A stretch of 16,208 bases of DNA from the NCBI GenBank assembly GCA_965370435.1, contig CBDUUP010000054.1, positions 1-16,208 on the forward strand, in the 5' to 3' direction. The notes under the pieces were generated by a model. The model searched no databases. It saw only the letters and a list, made by a program, of their open reading frames with translations, and was not told the origin of the DNA. This DNA is from CBDUUP01 sp965370435 (GTDB taxonomy: Bacteria > Chloroflexota > Anaerolineae > Anaerolineales > UBA11579). This document shows positions 7,011 through 13,764 of the stretch, piece after piece. The stretch's first letter is position 1; each line of letters starts with the position of its first letter. The translations under genes and the position numbers were made by a program.

Positions 7011-7778
7011 ATGAGCACTAATTCGAACGAGATCGCGATTCAGATCCACAACTTGAGCGTCGTGTTCCCTGATGGGAATGGCGGTCTTCAGGCCTTGGAA
7101 GAGGTTTCCTTCTCGGTGCGCGCCGAGGAGTTCGTATGCGTGTTGGGACCGTCGGGGAGCGGAAAAAGCGCCATGCTGCGGATCTTGGCCGGGCTGCTGC
7201 CGCCCACTGACGGGGAAGTGCTCTACCAGGGGCAGCCGCTCAATGGCCCCCGTGAGGGCGTTGGCTACGTATTTCAGAATGCCAACTTGATGCCCTGGCG
7301 GACCGTGCTGGAGAATATCACCCTAGCGCTTGAAATGCAGCAGGTCCCCAGCCGGGAGGCCGCCGCCCAGGCCCAGGAGCTGGTTGAATTGGTCAATCTG
7401 GAAGGCTTTGAAGATTGGCTGCCCCGCGACCTCTCCGGCGGGATGGCCCAGCGAGTCGCCATCGCTCGAGCTTTGGTCCAAGACCCTAACGTGCTGCTGC
7501 TCGACGAACCCTTTGGCTCTCTGGACGCCCTGACACGGGAACGGATGGGCGCAGAATTGCTGCGTATCTGGCAGGTCCGCCGCAAGACGGTGGTGATGGT
7601 CACCCATTCCATATCCGAAGCGCTCTTCTTGGCCGACCGGGTGTTGGTGCTCAGCCCCCGCCCTGGCCGAGTGCGCCTCGACCTGTCCGTTGACCTCCCC
7701 CGCCCGCGTCACGAAACCATCCGCTACACCCCCGCCTTCGGCGAACTGGCCCGCCGCCTCCGAGAAGCAATCGGCTGA
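7011..7778 (+). CDS. ABC transporter ATP-binding subunit of the riboflavin importer
   Basis: A 255-residue ATPase of the NitT/TauT (SsuB/ThiZ-like) class that would power the importer formed with the two genes before it. All motifs are present: Walker A GPSGSGKS (46-53), Q-loop VFQNANLMPW, signature LSGGMAQR (from 141), Walker B LLLDEP (D165-E166), D-loop SLDA, and switch His H199 in VTHSISEA. The residue after GKS is Ala where Thr is usual, a mild oddity that should not stop ATP binding. I chose the ATG at 7011. An in-frame TTG at 7002, directly after the preceding stop codon, would add three residues and cannot be excluded. Neither start has a strong ribosome binding site, so translation is likely coupled to the upstream gene. 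Confidence 0.92.
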   Translation: MSTNSNEIAIQIHNLSVVFPDGNGGLQALEEVSFSVRAEEFVCVLGPSGSGKSAMLRILAGLLPPTDGEVLYQGQPLNGPREGVGYVFQNANLMPWRTVLENITLALEMQQVPSREAAAQAQELVELVNLEGFEDWLPRDLSGGMAQRVAIARALVQDPNVLLLDEPFGSLDALTRERMGAELLRIWQVRRKTVVMVTHSISEALFLADRVLVLSPRPGRVRLDLSVDLPRPRHETIRYTPAFGELARRLREAIG

Positions 7779-7830
7779 AAGATTGATGAAATATTGGGTA
7801 CGCCCTTTTCAATAAATTCCCGATTGCTTC
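7764..7830. repeat. 11-bp perfect inverted repeat across the end of the importer operon
   Basis: GAAGCAATCGG (7764-7774), which is the last coding stretch of the ATPase gene, is matched in reverse by CCGATTGCTTC (7820-7830), 45 bases later. No T run follows, so it is not a classical terminator. It may stabilise the 3' end of the mRNA or be a small inverted duplication. Confidence 0.5.
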
Positions 7831-7837
7831 CGGCCTC

Positions 7838-7873
7838 GACCACTAAGACCAGTTCGACCAGTCAGACCAATTT
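7838..7873. repeat. Four tandem 9-bp units beginning GACCA
   Basis: GACCACTAA, GACCAGTTC, GACCAGTCA and GACCAATTT follow each other without gaps. All begin with GACCA; the last four positions vary. It is a short intergenic minisatellite between the importer operon and the next gene, of unknown function. Confidence 0.6.
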
Positions 7874-7939
7874 ACCGCTTTTCCTCCCGCGCCATACATG
7901 GTAAGATTGCCTGACAAAATTCTGTCCCCGGAGGGATCA

Positions 7940-8884
7940 GTGCGAAAAATTATTTTAATTGTTTTGGTGGTTGTTTTCTTCTTGCCCCAAACCATCCAAG
8001 CCCAAGAGAACCTTGTTATTAGCAATATGCAGTTGGATCTTTGGCCTGAATATGACCATTCCTCAATGTTGGTGATCTACCGAATTACGCTTTCGCCGGA
8101 TACAACGTTTCCGGCTGATGTGGTCTTCCGCATTCCTGTCGCGGCAGGGATGCCCCATGCTGTAGCAGCGGGTTCTTCTGATATGAGCGTTGGAGACGTT
8201 TTATATGAACGCGAAGAGGTTGGAGAATGGGCCGTGCTTCGATTCGCAGTCAATGGGCCTGCGCTTCGTCTGGAGTATTATGACCCCTCTCTGACTGTCG
8301 AAAATCCCGCCCGCCAGTTTGTCTATACCTGGCCCGGAGATTACCCGGTGGAAGAATTTAAGGTGAAAGTGCAGCAGCCTGTGGAGGCCGAGGGGATGGT
8401 GATCTCACCTTCTCTGGGGAACGGCAGCCTGAATACCAGCGATGGATTGTATTATTACGAAACCTCGCTGGGCAGCATGAACGCCGGAGAAACGTTTGAC
8501 ATTTCCATTGAATATCAAAAAAATAGCGCCACCCTCACCATAGAAACCCTTCCTTTACAGCCAGGGCAGCCGGTCAATGAGGGTACCCAGGGGCGGGTGA
8601 ACTTGCAAAGCATTATGCCCTGGATACTGGGGATAATGGGCTTTCTGCTTATTGGCGGAGGCGTCTACTGGTACTGGCAGTCTGGAAAAGAGCCGGCCCG
8701 TCCCTCCCGAAGGAGACGCCCCCGAGGCGCTTCCGCCCCGCGAATAACTACCCCGAAGAAAACCGCTCCCAGTGAAAAACCCCTCTCTGAGGAAGGCGAC
8801 GTGTATTGCCACATGTGCGGAAAACGGGCCAGCGACACGGACCGTTTCTGCCGTTCTTGCGGTACGCCCCTGCGTTCAGAGTAG
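7940..8884 (+). CDS. Secreted beta-rich membrane protein with cytoplasmic C-terminal zinc ribbon, unknown function
   Basis: About 314 residues, not a recognised family. I chose the GTG at 7940 because GGAGGG lies four bases before it and the signal peptide then begins properly (RKIILIVLVVVFFLP, ending near QAQ); an ATG at 7898 would add 14 residues but lacks a site. The mature part (about 25-215) looks beta-rich and extracytoplasmic. A membrane helix follows near 228-247, then a very basic linker (RPSRRRRPRG). A C-terminal zinc ribbon, C290-x2-C293-x10-C304-x2-C307, would lie in the cytoplasm. The same ribbon spacing recurs in the protein at 13218, and its beta part resembles the region before the C-terminal helix of the cytochrome at 13765. 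Terminator and own promoter regions isolate it from ccmE, but the shared modules suggest a linked role. Confidence 0.8.
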   Translation: MRKIILIVLVVVFFLPQTIQAQENLVISNMQLDLWPEYDHSSMLVIYRITLSPDTTFPADVVFRIPVAAGMPHAVAAGSSDMSVGDVLYEREEVGEWAVLRFAVNGPALRLEYYDPSLTVENPARQFVYTWPGDYPVEEFKVKVQQPVEAEGMVISPSLGNGSLNTSDGLYYYETSLGSMNAGETFDISIEYQKNSATLTIETLPLQPGQPVNEGTQGRVNLQSIMPWILGIMGFLLIGGGVYWYWQSGKEPARPSRRRRPRGASAPRITTPKKTAPSEKPLSEEGDVYCHMCGKRASDTDRFCRSCGTPLRSE

Positions 8885-8917
8885 TGGGCAGTGCGGGGAG
8901 GGGAAGATTAAAATTCA

Positions 8918-8951
8918 GGGCGACCAGGTATTTGGTCGCCCTTGTTTTTCT
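8918..8951 (+). terminator. Strong intrinsic terminator after the zinc-ribbon gene
   Basis: GGGCGACCA (8918-8926) and TGGTCGCCC (8933-8941) form a perfect 9-bp stem with a 6-nt loop, followed by TTGTTTTTCTT. It lies 33 bases after the stop codon of the zinc-ribbon gene. Confidence 0.92.
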
Positions 8952-9164
8952 TCCATGATTGCATTGGGACAGATGTCCCTCCAGGTTAATGACAAATGCA
9001 CCTGATTATATCTGATATGTTTGGTAGGATTGGGATGAATGAACGACATCAACACTGATGACGGAGAAAAAAACTGGCGCGCTGAGTTTTGCGCTCCTCA
9101 TAACCTTAATCTAGCGTTATAGCTCCTCTCAGGTTGCCTTAATCATATTGTGCCAAAATTAACA
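8952..9164. other. Spacer before ccmE with a GGGACA-GA-TGTCCC palindrome, no clear gene
   Basis: The left half of the spacer before ccmE holds a palindrome GGGACAGATGTCCC (8966-8979), operator-like in size. Two tiny reading frames overlap as TGATG: one of 7 codons (9035-9058, with AGGA before it) and one of 18 codons (9058-9114) reading MTEKKTGALSFALLITLI. The second has a basic start and a hydrophobic end. Neither is supported beyond this. CCTTAATC occurs twice (near 9104 and 9137). Confidence 0.35.
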
Positions 9165-9213
9165 GGTTGGATTGCAGCCGTTGCCCAAACCCTTTCAGCG
9201 GTATAATCCAACC
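9165..9213 (+). promoter_or_regulatory. Probable ccmE promoter embedded in a long inverted repeat
   Basis: TATAAT at 9202-9207 is a perfect -10 box, with TTGCCC at 9181-9186 as a possible -35 at a short 15-base spacing. The -10 box overlaps the right arm of a perfect 9-bp inverted repeat, GGTTGGATT (9165-9173) and AATCCAACC (9205-9213). An inner stem CCGTTG/CAGCGG (9178-9183 with 9196-9201, one G-T pair) is possible. The symmetry could be an operator covering the promoter or a cruciform-forming repeat. Confidence 0.5.
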
Positions 9214-9245
9214 CCATTAATTTTGTCTTTATTGGAGGTTTACGC

Positions 9246-9725
9246 ATGGAACGAGGTAAATTTTTTATCGGTGGATTGCTTATCGTCGCCGCGGTGGTTT
9301 ACTTGATCGTCTCTTCCACCACGGCCGGAGCGCAATTTTTTCTTACCGTTGATGAACTGGCTGCCAAAGGCAGCGAAATGATGGACCGGGAGCTGCGCGT
9401 TGCTGGAGCGGTGATCGGTGATAGTATTGATTACGAACCAGAAACCCTCATCTTGAAGTTCATCATCGCCCACATTCCGGGCGACAATAGCGAGATCGAA
9501 GAACTGGGTGGGTTGGCCGAGGTTCTCTATCAGGCTGTGAACGACCCCACCCGCAATCGCATCTCCGTGGTCTATGAAGGCCCTATGCCTGACCTGCTTC
9601 GGCACGAAGCCCAGGCTATCGTCACCGGCTATCTGGGCGATGACGGCGTTTTCTACGCCGACGAACTTCTGCTCAAATGCCCCACCCGCTACGAAGAGTC
9701 TATTCCCGATCAGAGCGATCAATAG
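9246..9725 (+). CDS. ccmE: CcmE heme chaperone, Cys-type (CXXXY)
   Basis: A 159-residue CcmE, close to the usual length. CcmE is a membrane-anchored periplasmic OB-fold protein that receives heme from CcmABCD and hands it to the CcmF/H ligase. One N-terminal helix (residues 5-24) anchors it. The OB-fold strands follow: ELRVAGAVIGDSIDY (49-63), a middle strand near 106-111 and AIVTGYLGDDGVFYADELLLKC. The heme-attachment motif, normally H-x3-Y, is here C145-P-T-R-Y149, so a Cys replaces the covalent-heme His. This is the known CXXXY variant found in some archaea and in Desulfovibrio-type systems. GGAGG lies seven bases before the ATG. It heads the ccmE-ccmF-ccmH cluster. Confidence 0.92.
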   Translation: MERGKFFIGGLLIVAAVVYLIVSSTTAGAQFFLTVDELAAKGSEMMDRELRVAGAVIGDSIDYEPETLILKFIIAHIPGDNSEIEELGGLAEVLYQAVNDPTRNRISVVYEGPMPDLLRHEAQAIVTGYLGDDGVFYADELLLKCPTRYEESIPDQSDQ

Positions 9726-9845
9726 GCGGCTCTCCCCCAGCCAGTTTTGGATTTCGGCGAGTCTTAGTTCCCGTTTTGCGAGGCGACTCGGCGGTGATTT
9801 TCTAAAAATTGTCACTCACCATAAGTTTCAGTAATGGAGTTTTGA

Positions 9846-11900
9846 ATGGTAGCTGATTTTGGATTTGGAGCGCTTGTTATCACTTTCTTGGTATCGTTGT
9901 TTGGTATTGGCGCGGCGATTTACGGGGATCGGACTAAAAACCACGCCTGGGTGGATAGCGCCCGCAACGCAATGCTGCTTACCTTCCCTTTGCTCACCAT
10001 TTCGACGGTGAGCCTTATTATATTATTGGTCTCTGGCCGTTACGAATATGATTACGTCTATTCGGTCACCAGCAACAGTATGCCCATCTACCTGCGCATC
10101 ACCGCCCTATGGGGCGGGCAGCCCGGCTCTTTGCTGTTTTGGTCATGGCTGCTGGCGGCTTTTGCCAGCGCCGTCACCTTCCGCAAATGGAAACGCGACC
10201 GCGAGTTCCTGCCCTGGGTGATCGTGGTTTGTCTGATTACTCTGGCGTTTTTCTTGCTGCTGGTCATCTTCGTCGAAAACCCCTTCCGGCAAATATTCCT
10301 TTATCCTAGCGGGGAGGCGGCCATATCCATGTTCCAACCATCAGGAACTCAGGCCTTTACGCCTTCCGATGGACGCGGCCTCAACCCCCTGCTGCGCCAT
10401 CCAGGCATGATCATCCACCCGCCCATGCTTTACCTGGGCTTCGTTGCCTATGTCATTCCCTTTGCCTTCGCCATCGCCGCCCTCATCACCGGCCGCACCG
10501 ACGACCGCTGGATCCGCCTGACCCGCCGCTGGACCCTCTGGGCCTGGCTCTTTCTCTCTCTGGGATTGGTGTTGGGGATGCGCTGGGCTTACGACGTTCT
10601 AGGCTGGGGAGGCTACTGGGGATGGGACCCGGTAGAGATTGCCGCCCTCTTACCCTGGCTCTCAAGCACCCCTTTCCTGCATTCCGTGATGATCCAGGAG
10701 AAGCGCGGCATGCTCAAGCATTGGAACATGATCCTCATTATATTAACTTATTCCTTGATGATCTTCGGCACCTTCCTCACCCGTTCCGGGGTGCTGTCTT
10801 CGGTGCATGCCTTTGCCCAGAGCGCTATCGGCCCCTTGTTCTTCGGCTTCATTGCTCTGACCTTCATCATCTCCATGTACCTGGTGTTCTACCGCTGGAA
10901 GGACCTCAAGTCTGAAACCCGGATGACCTCCTTATTCTCCAGGGAAGCCCTCTTCCTGCTCAATAACCTGCTCTTCATCGCCATCCTGGTGACCTGCTTC
11001 TGGGGGATGATCTTCCCCCTGATCTCGGAGATCTTCACCGGCCAAAAAATAACCGTCGGCCCGATCTTTTACCAGCGAGCAACCGGTCCCTTGTGGGCCG
11101 GGTTGCTCCTTCTGATGGGCGTTGCTCCGTTATCAGCCTGGGGCCATTCCACCATCAAGACCCTGGGACGGGCCTTGTGGAAGCCCGTGGTGGGTGCGCT
11201 GTTCGTCGTAGTCGTCATCTTTGTGAGCGGGACCACCAACTGGGTCTCCCTGATCGCATTCGGCCTTATCGCTCTGGTGATCTTTGTGACCCTATACGAA
11301 TTCTGGCGAGGCGCATTGGCCCGAAACCGCAGTAAAGGAGAAGGTTTGCCTCTTGCGCTGTGGCGTCTGACCTGGCGCAACCGCCGCCGCTACGGCGGCT
11401 ACATCATCCACCTGAGCATGGTGCTGATGGCCCTGGGCATTATCGGCATTGATTTATTCCAAACTGAAACTCAGGGCACTGTCCCCATCGGCGGGCAGAT
11501 AACCCTGGACGACTATATCATCACTTACGATTCCCTGGCGGTTTGGGACAGCCACGATGGCCGCAATATCTCCCGCGCCACTGTGACCATATTCAAGAAT
11601 GGTGTGGAGGTCGGCCAATTGAACCCCCGCCGGGATTATTACTATGAATCCCAGCAACCTTCAACTATCCCCGGCGTGCGCAGCACCTGGGAGGACGACC
11701 TCTATATCTTGCTCATTGACTGGCAGCCCATCTCCACCCAGGCGGCCACTTTCAAGATTTACCACAATCCCCTGGTTAACTGGCTGTGGATCGGTAGTTT
11801 TGTCTTTATCCTGGGCATCCTGATAGCCGCCTGGCCGGACCGGAAGGTAGAAGCCCGCCAGGAACGGGCCGCCGCTGCCTATGCCAAAGCAAAAGCATAA
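9846..11900 (+). CDS. ccmF: CcmF heme lyase subunit of cytochrome c maturation system I
   Basis: A 684-residue polytopic membrane protein, slightly longer than typical CcmF. CcmF joins heme from holo-CcmE to the CXXCH cysteines of apocytochrome c. The signature WWD domain is clear: W254-G-G-Y-W-G-W-D-P-V-E264. Conserved histidines are seen at H191 (IIHPPMLYLGF), H279 (FLHSVMIQEKRG) and H522 (YIIHLSMVLMALGIIG), matching positions known to matter for heme in E. coli CcmF. The segment LWGGQPGSLLFW (near 93-104) corresponds to the family's W-G-x-x-x-G-S-L-L motif. A large extracytoplasmic beta-rich loop lies near 535-640 before the final helix. GGAG at 9836-9839 supports the ATG. It follows ccmE after 120 bases and precedes ccmH after 31 bases. 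Confidence 0.96.
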   Translation: MVADFGFGALVITFLVSLFGIGAAIYGDRTKNHAWVDSARNAMLLTFPLLTISTVSLIILLVSGRYEYDYVYSVTSNSMPIYLRITALWGGQPGSLLFWSWLLAAFASAVTFRKWKRDREFLPWVIVVCLITLAFFLLLVIFVENPFRQIFLYPSGEAAISMFQPSGTQAFTPSDGRGLNPLLRHPGMIIHPPMLYLGFVAYVIPFAFAIAALITGRTDDRWIRLTRRWTLWAWLFLSLGLVLGMRWAYDVLGWGGYWGWDPVEIAALLPWLSSTPFLHSVMIQEKRGMLKHWNMILIILTYSLMIFGTFLTRSGVLSSVHAFAQSAIGPLFFGFIALTFIISMYLVFYRWKDLKSETRMTSLFSREALFLLNNLLFIAILVTCFWGMIFPLISEIFTGQKITVGPIFYQRATGPLWAGLLLLMGVAPLSAWGHSTIKTLGRALWKPVVGALFVVVVIFVSGTTNWVSLIAFGLIALVIFVTLYEFWRGALARNRSKGEGLPLALWRLTWRNRRRYGGYIIHLSMVLMALGIIGIDLFQTETQGTVPIGGQITLDDYIITYDSLAVWDSHDGRNISRATVTIFKNGVEVGQLNPRRDYYYESQQPSTIPGVRSTWEDDLYILLIDWQPISTQAATFKIYHNPLVNWLWIGSFVFILGILIAAWPDRKVEARQERAAAAYAKAKA

Positions 11901-11931
11901 GCATTGACTGTTAGTTTACGAGGACCTGATT

Positions 11932-12426
11932 ATGAAACGTTCACTCTGGTTCGCTCTTCAATTCACTTTGATTGCCGCCCTGCTGGTGGTGGGCGTGGCC
12001 GCCGCCCAGGAACCGACTCCGGCCGGCCCCTCCGCTGACGAAGTTAACGAGATTGCCAAGCAGTTGTACTGCCCGGTCTGTGAGAACATCCCCCTGGACA
12101 CCTGCGGGACGCTGGCTTGCGAACAATGGCGCGAGCAGATCCGGGAAAAGCTGATCGAAGGCTGGACTGCCGAAGAGATCAAGGAATACTTCGCCGAGCA
12201 GTATGGCGACCGGGTGTTGGCCCAACCGCCCCGGCGAGGCCTGAACTGGCTGATTTACATTGTGCCTCCGGCGGCGTTGATCTTGGGCGCTTTTGCCCTT
12301 TACCGGGCCATGCTGGCCTGGCGGACGCCCCCGGTTGAAGCGGATGCCGAATCTGCCTCCCCTGGCGGCGACGAGGATGAATACGTCTCCCGGCTGGAAG
12401 AAGAACTTCAAAAACGAGATGACTAA
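11932..12426 (+). CDS. ccmH: CcmH-like thiol-disulfide protein with four cysteines
   Basis: A 164-residue CcmH/CycL/NrfF family protein. CcmH presents reduced apocytochrome to CcmF through an L-R-C-x2-C motif on a three-helix domain outside the membrane. Here a cleavable signal (to about residue 25) leads into L45-Y-C47-P-V-C50, so Tyr replaces the usual Arg. The three-helix bundle continues to A-E-Q-Y-G-D-R-V-L, and a membrane helix follows near 108-128. Two further cysteines, C58 and C63 (LDTCGTLACEQW), sit where classical CcmH has none. The acidic tail (residues 135-164) is probably cytoplasmic. It lies 31 bases after ccmF with ACGAGGA before the ATG, so it is in the same operon. Confidence 0.92.
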   Translation: MKRSLWFALQFTLIAALLVVGVAAAQEPTPAGPSADEVNEIAKQLYCPVCENIPLDTCGTLACEQWREQIREKLIEGWTAEEIKEYFAEQYGDRVLAQPPRRGLNWLIYIVPPAALILGAFALYRAMLAWRTPPVEADAESASPGGDEDEYVSRLEEELQKRDD

Positions 12427-12487
12427 TCCTGGCTTGGGACCGCCGCCCGCGGTCATCACCAGCCGGTCATTTGTCTTGAAAATAAAA

Positions 12488-12627
12488 AGGAGTTACGCAG
12501 TTTGAATTGATAATACAAAACCTTGCGAAGGTTTTGGGAACACTAGTGGAATTTTCCTTCAGAATGTTATTGTTTATTGTTGTTTGTCCCCCAAACAACC
12601 TTCGCAAGGTTCAAATGCGTAACTCCT
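12488..12627. mobile_element. MITE-like element, 140 bp, 12-bp terminal inverted repeats, 8-bp target duplication
   Basis: AGGAGTTACGCA (12488-12499) is exactly mirrored by TGCGTAACTCCT (12616-12627). TTTGA/TCAAA extends the arms after one extra base on the left. AAATAAAA flanks it directly on both sides (12480-12487 and 12628-12635), as expected for an 8-bp target site duplication, although the word is low in complexity. Inside, two hairpins mirror each other: AAAACCTT-GCG-AAGGTTTT (12517-12535) and AACCTT-CGC-AAGGTT (12597-12611). There is no coding capacity. This fits a non-autonomous element mobilised by a transposase elsewhere. It separates ccmH from the thioredoxin gene. Confidence 0.85.
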
Positions 12628-12653
12628 AAATAAAATGAAATCTATGGTGTCTT

Positions 12654-13217
12654 ATGTCTGAAACTTTACCCGAAGAAACTACCCCAGAAGAATCCAACCC
12701 CGCCTGGGGACAATGGCTGGCCTGGGGGCTGGTCTTTGCCCTGCTCGTGATCGTCGCCATCGGCCTGTACCGCGCCCAAAAAGGCTCTGTAAATGTGGGC
12801 GAGCGCGCCCCGGACTTTATCCTGACCACCTTTGACGGGCAGGAGATTGACCTCGCCGATCTACGCGGACAAGTCGTGGTTTTGAATTTCTGGGCCTCCT
12901 GGTGCAAGCCCTGCGAACTAGAAGCCGCCGAACTGCAAATGGCCTGGGAATATTACGCGCTAGGCGGTCAAGTGATCTTTCTGGGCGTGGATTACACCGA
13001 TACCAATAGGGAGGCCTTGAAGTATTTGGAGAGATTCGGTATCACCTACCCCAATGGCCCTGATCTAGGGACCCGGATTTCCCAGGCTTATCGCATCACC
13101 GGCGTCCCAGAGACCTACATCATCGATAGTGACGGGATCATCGCTTTTCGTTTGATTGGACCTTTCTTGTCATATGATGACATCATCACCGCGGTTGAAG
13201 ATGTATTGGAGCGTTAA
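12654..13217 (+). CDS. ccmG: CcmG/ResA-type membrane-anchored thioredoxin
   Basis: A 187-residue TlpA/ResA/DsbE-family thiol-disulfide protein. It would reduce the CXXCH cysteines of apocytochromes, or CcmH, before heme attachment. The features are an acidic N-terminus (1-18), one membrane helix (21-39), the family opening APDFILTTFDGQEIDL, the active site W83-C84-K-P-C87, the central stretch VIFLGVDYTD, and the cis-proline P142 in GVPETYIID. W-C-x-P-C is typical of CcmG and ResA. The start at 12654 lies 26 bases after the MITE-like element and has no good ribosome binding site; the element may have changed its expression. The stop codon abuts the start codon of the next gene. It could equally be named resA or tlpA; the place in a Ccm cluster favours ccmG. 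Confidence 0.88.
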   Translation: MSETLPEETTPEESNPAWGQWLAWGLVFALLVIVAIGLYRAQKGSVNVGERAPDFILTTFDGQEIDLADLRGQVVVLNFWASWCKPCELEAAELQMAWEYYALGGQVIFLGVDYTDTNREALKYLERFGITYPNGPDLGTRISQAYRITGVPETYIIDSDGIIAFRLIGPFLSYDDIITAVEDVLER

Positions 13218-13736
13218 ATGGATATTGGATCTGTCTTTCTAATCGCAGCCTTGTTTGTTCTGGTGGGATTGTATGTCGCCAAGCCAATTATTGACCGCCA
13301 GTCGTCCAGCGTGGGAGTGACCGAGCGTATGATTTCTAGTTTGTTGGCTGAACGCGACCGCGTGTTGGACGCCTTGCAGGAATTGGATTTCGACAACCAG
13401 TTGGGGAAGATCCCCGAAGAAGATTACCCCCCCCGCCGCGCCGACCTGCTCCAACGCGGGGCCGAAACGCTCCGTCAAATTGACGCCTACCAGAAAGATG
13501 CCAAAAGCGATGAGGCCGATACCCTGGAAGCCGCCATCGCGGCCCGCCGGGCTGCTCTGCCCTCGGACGGCGGTTCGGCCCTGTCCGAAGTGGAACCTGA
13601 CGATATGCTCGAAGCGCAAATCGCCGCCCGCCGCCGAGACCGCCGTGAAAAGGCGGGTGGTTTTTGTCCCGGCTGCGGCCAGCCGATCCAGCAATCGGAT
13701 CGTTTTTGTGCCAAATGCGGCACAGCGCAAACCTGA
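13218..13736 (+). CDS. CcmI-like membrane protein with C-terminal zinc ribbon
   Basis: 172 residues. One N-terminal membrane helix (4-21), then a charged helical region in which ERDRVLDALQELDFDNQLGK (45-64) and PEEDYPPRRADLL resemble the cytoplasmic segment of CcmI (CycH)-type proteins. Two similar short repeats follow (LEAAIAARRA near 103 and LEAQIAARRR near 131). A C-terminal zinc ribbon C150-x2-C153-x10-C164-x2-C167 has exactly the spacing of the ribbon in the protein at 7940. No TPR domain for apocytochrome binding is present, so it is not a full CcmI. Its ATG follows the ccmG stop codon without a gap and GGAG overlaps the end of ccmG, so translation is coupled. A role in cytochrome c maturation is inferred from position and the CcmI-like part. 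Confidence 0.82.
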   Translation: MDIGSVFLIAALFVLVGLYVAKPIIDRQSSSVGVTERMISSLLAERDRVLDALQELDFDNQLGKIPEEDYPPRRADLLQRGAETLRQIDAYQKDAKSDEADTLEAAIAARRAALPSDGGSALSEVEPDDMLEAQIAARRRDRREKAGGFCPGCGQPIQQSDRFCAKCGTAQT

Positions 13737-13764
13737 GGAAATCACCTCATAGAGGCAATTCATT

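Noticed and set aside
6390..7049. Minus-strand frame (219 codons) opposite the binding lipoprotein
   Set aside because: It runs antisense to a clear NMT1/THI5-like gene with lipobox and ribosome binding site; no independent support.
7898..7939. ATG at 7898 as start of the zinc-ribbon protein
   Set aside because: The in-frame GTG at 7940 has GGAGGG just before it and places the signal peptide at the N-terminus; the ATG has no ribosome binding site and would put 14 odd residues before the signal.
9726..9845. CGAGTC/GACTCG inverted repeat between ccmE and ccmF as a terminator
   Set aside because: Only six base pairs with a 21-base loop and no T run; likely chance.
12488..12627. CRISPR or attenuator reading of the repeats between ccmH and ccmG
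   Set aside because: There is only one pair of inverted arms, no direct repeats with regular spacers, and precise flanking duplications favour a transposed element.
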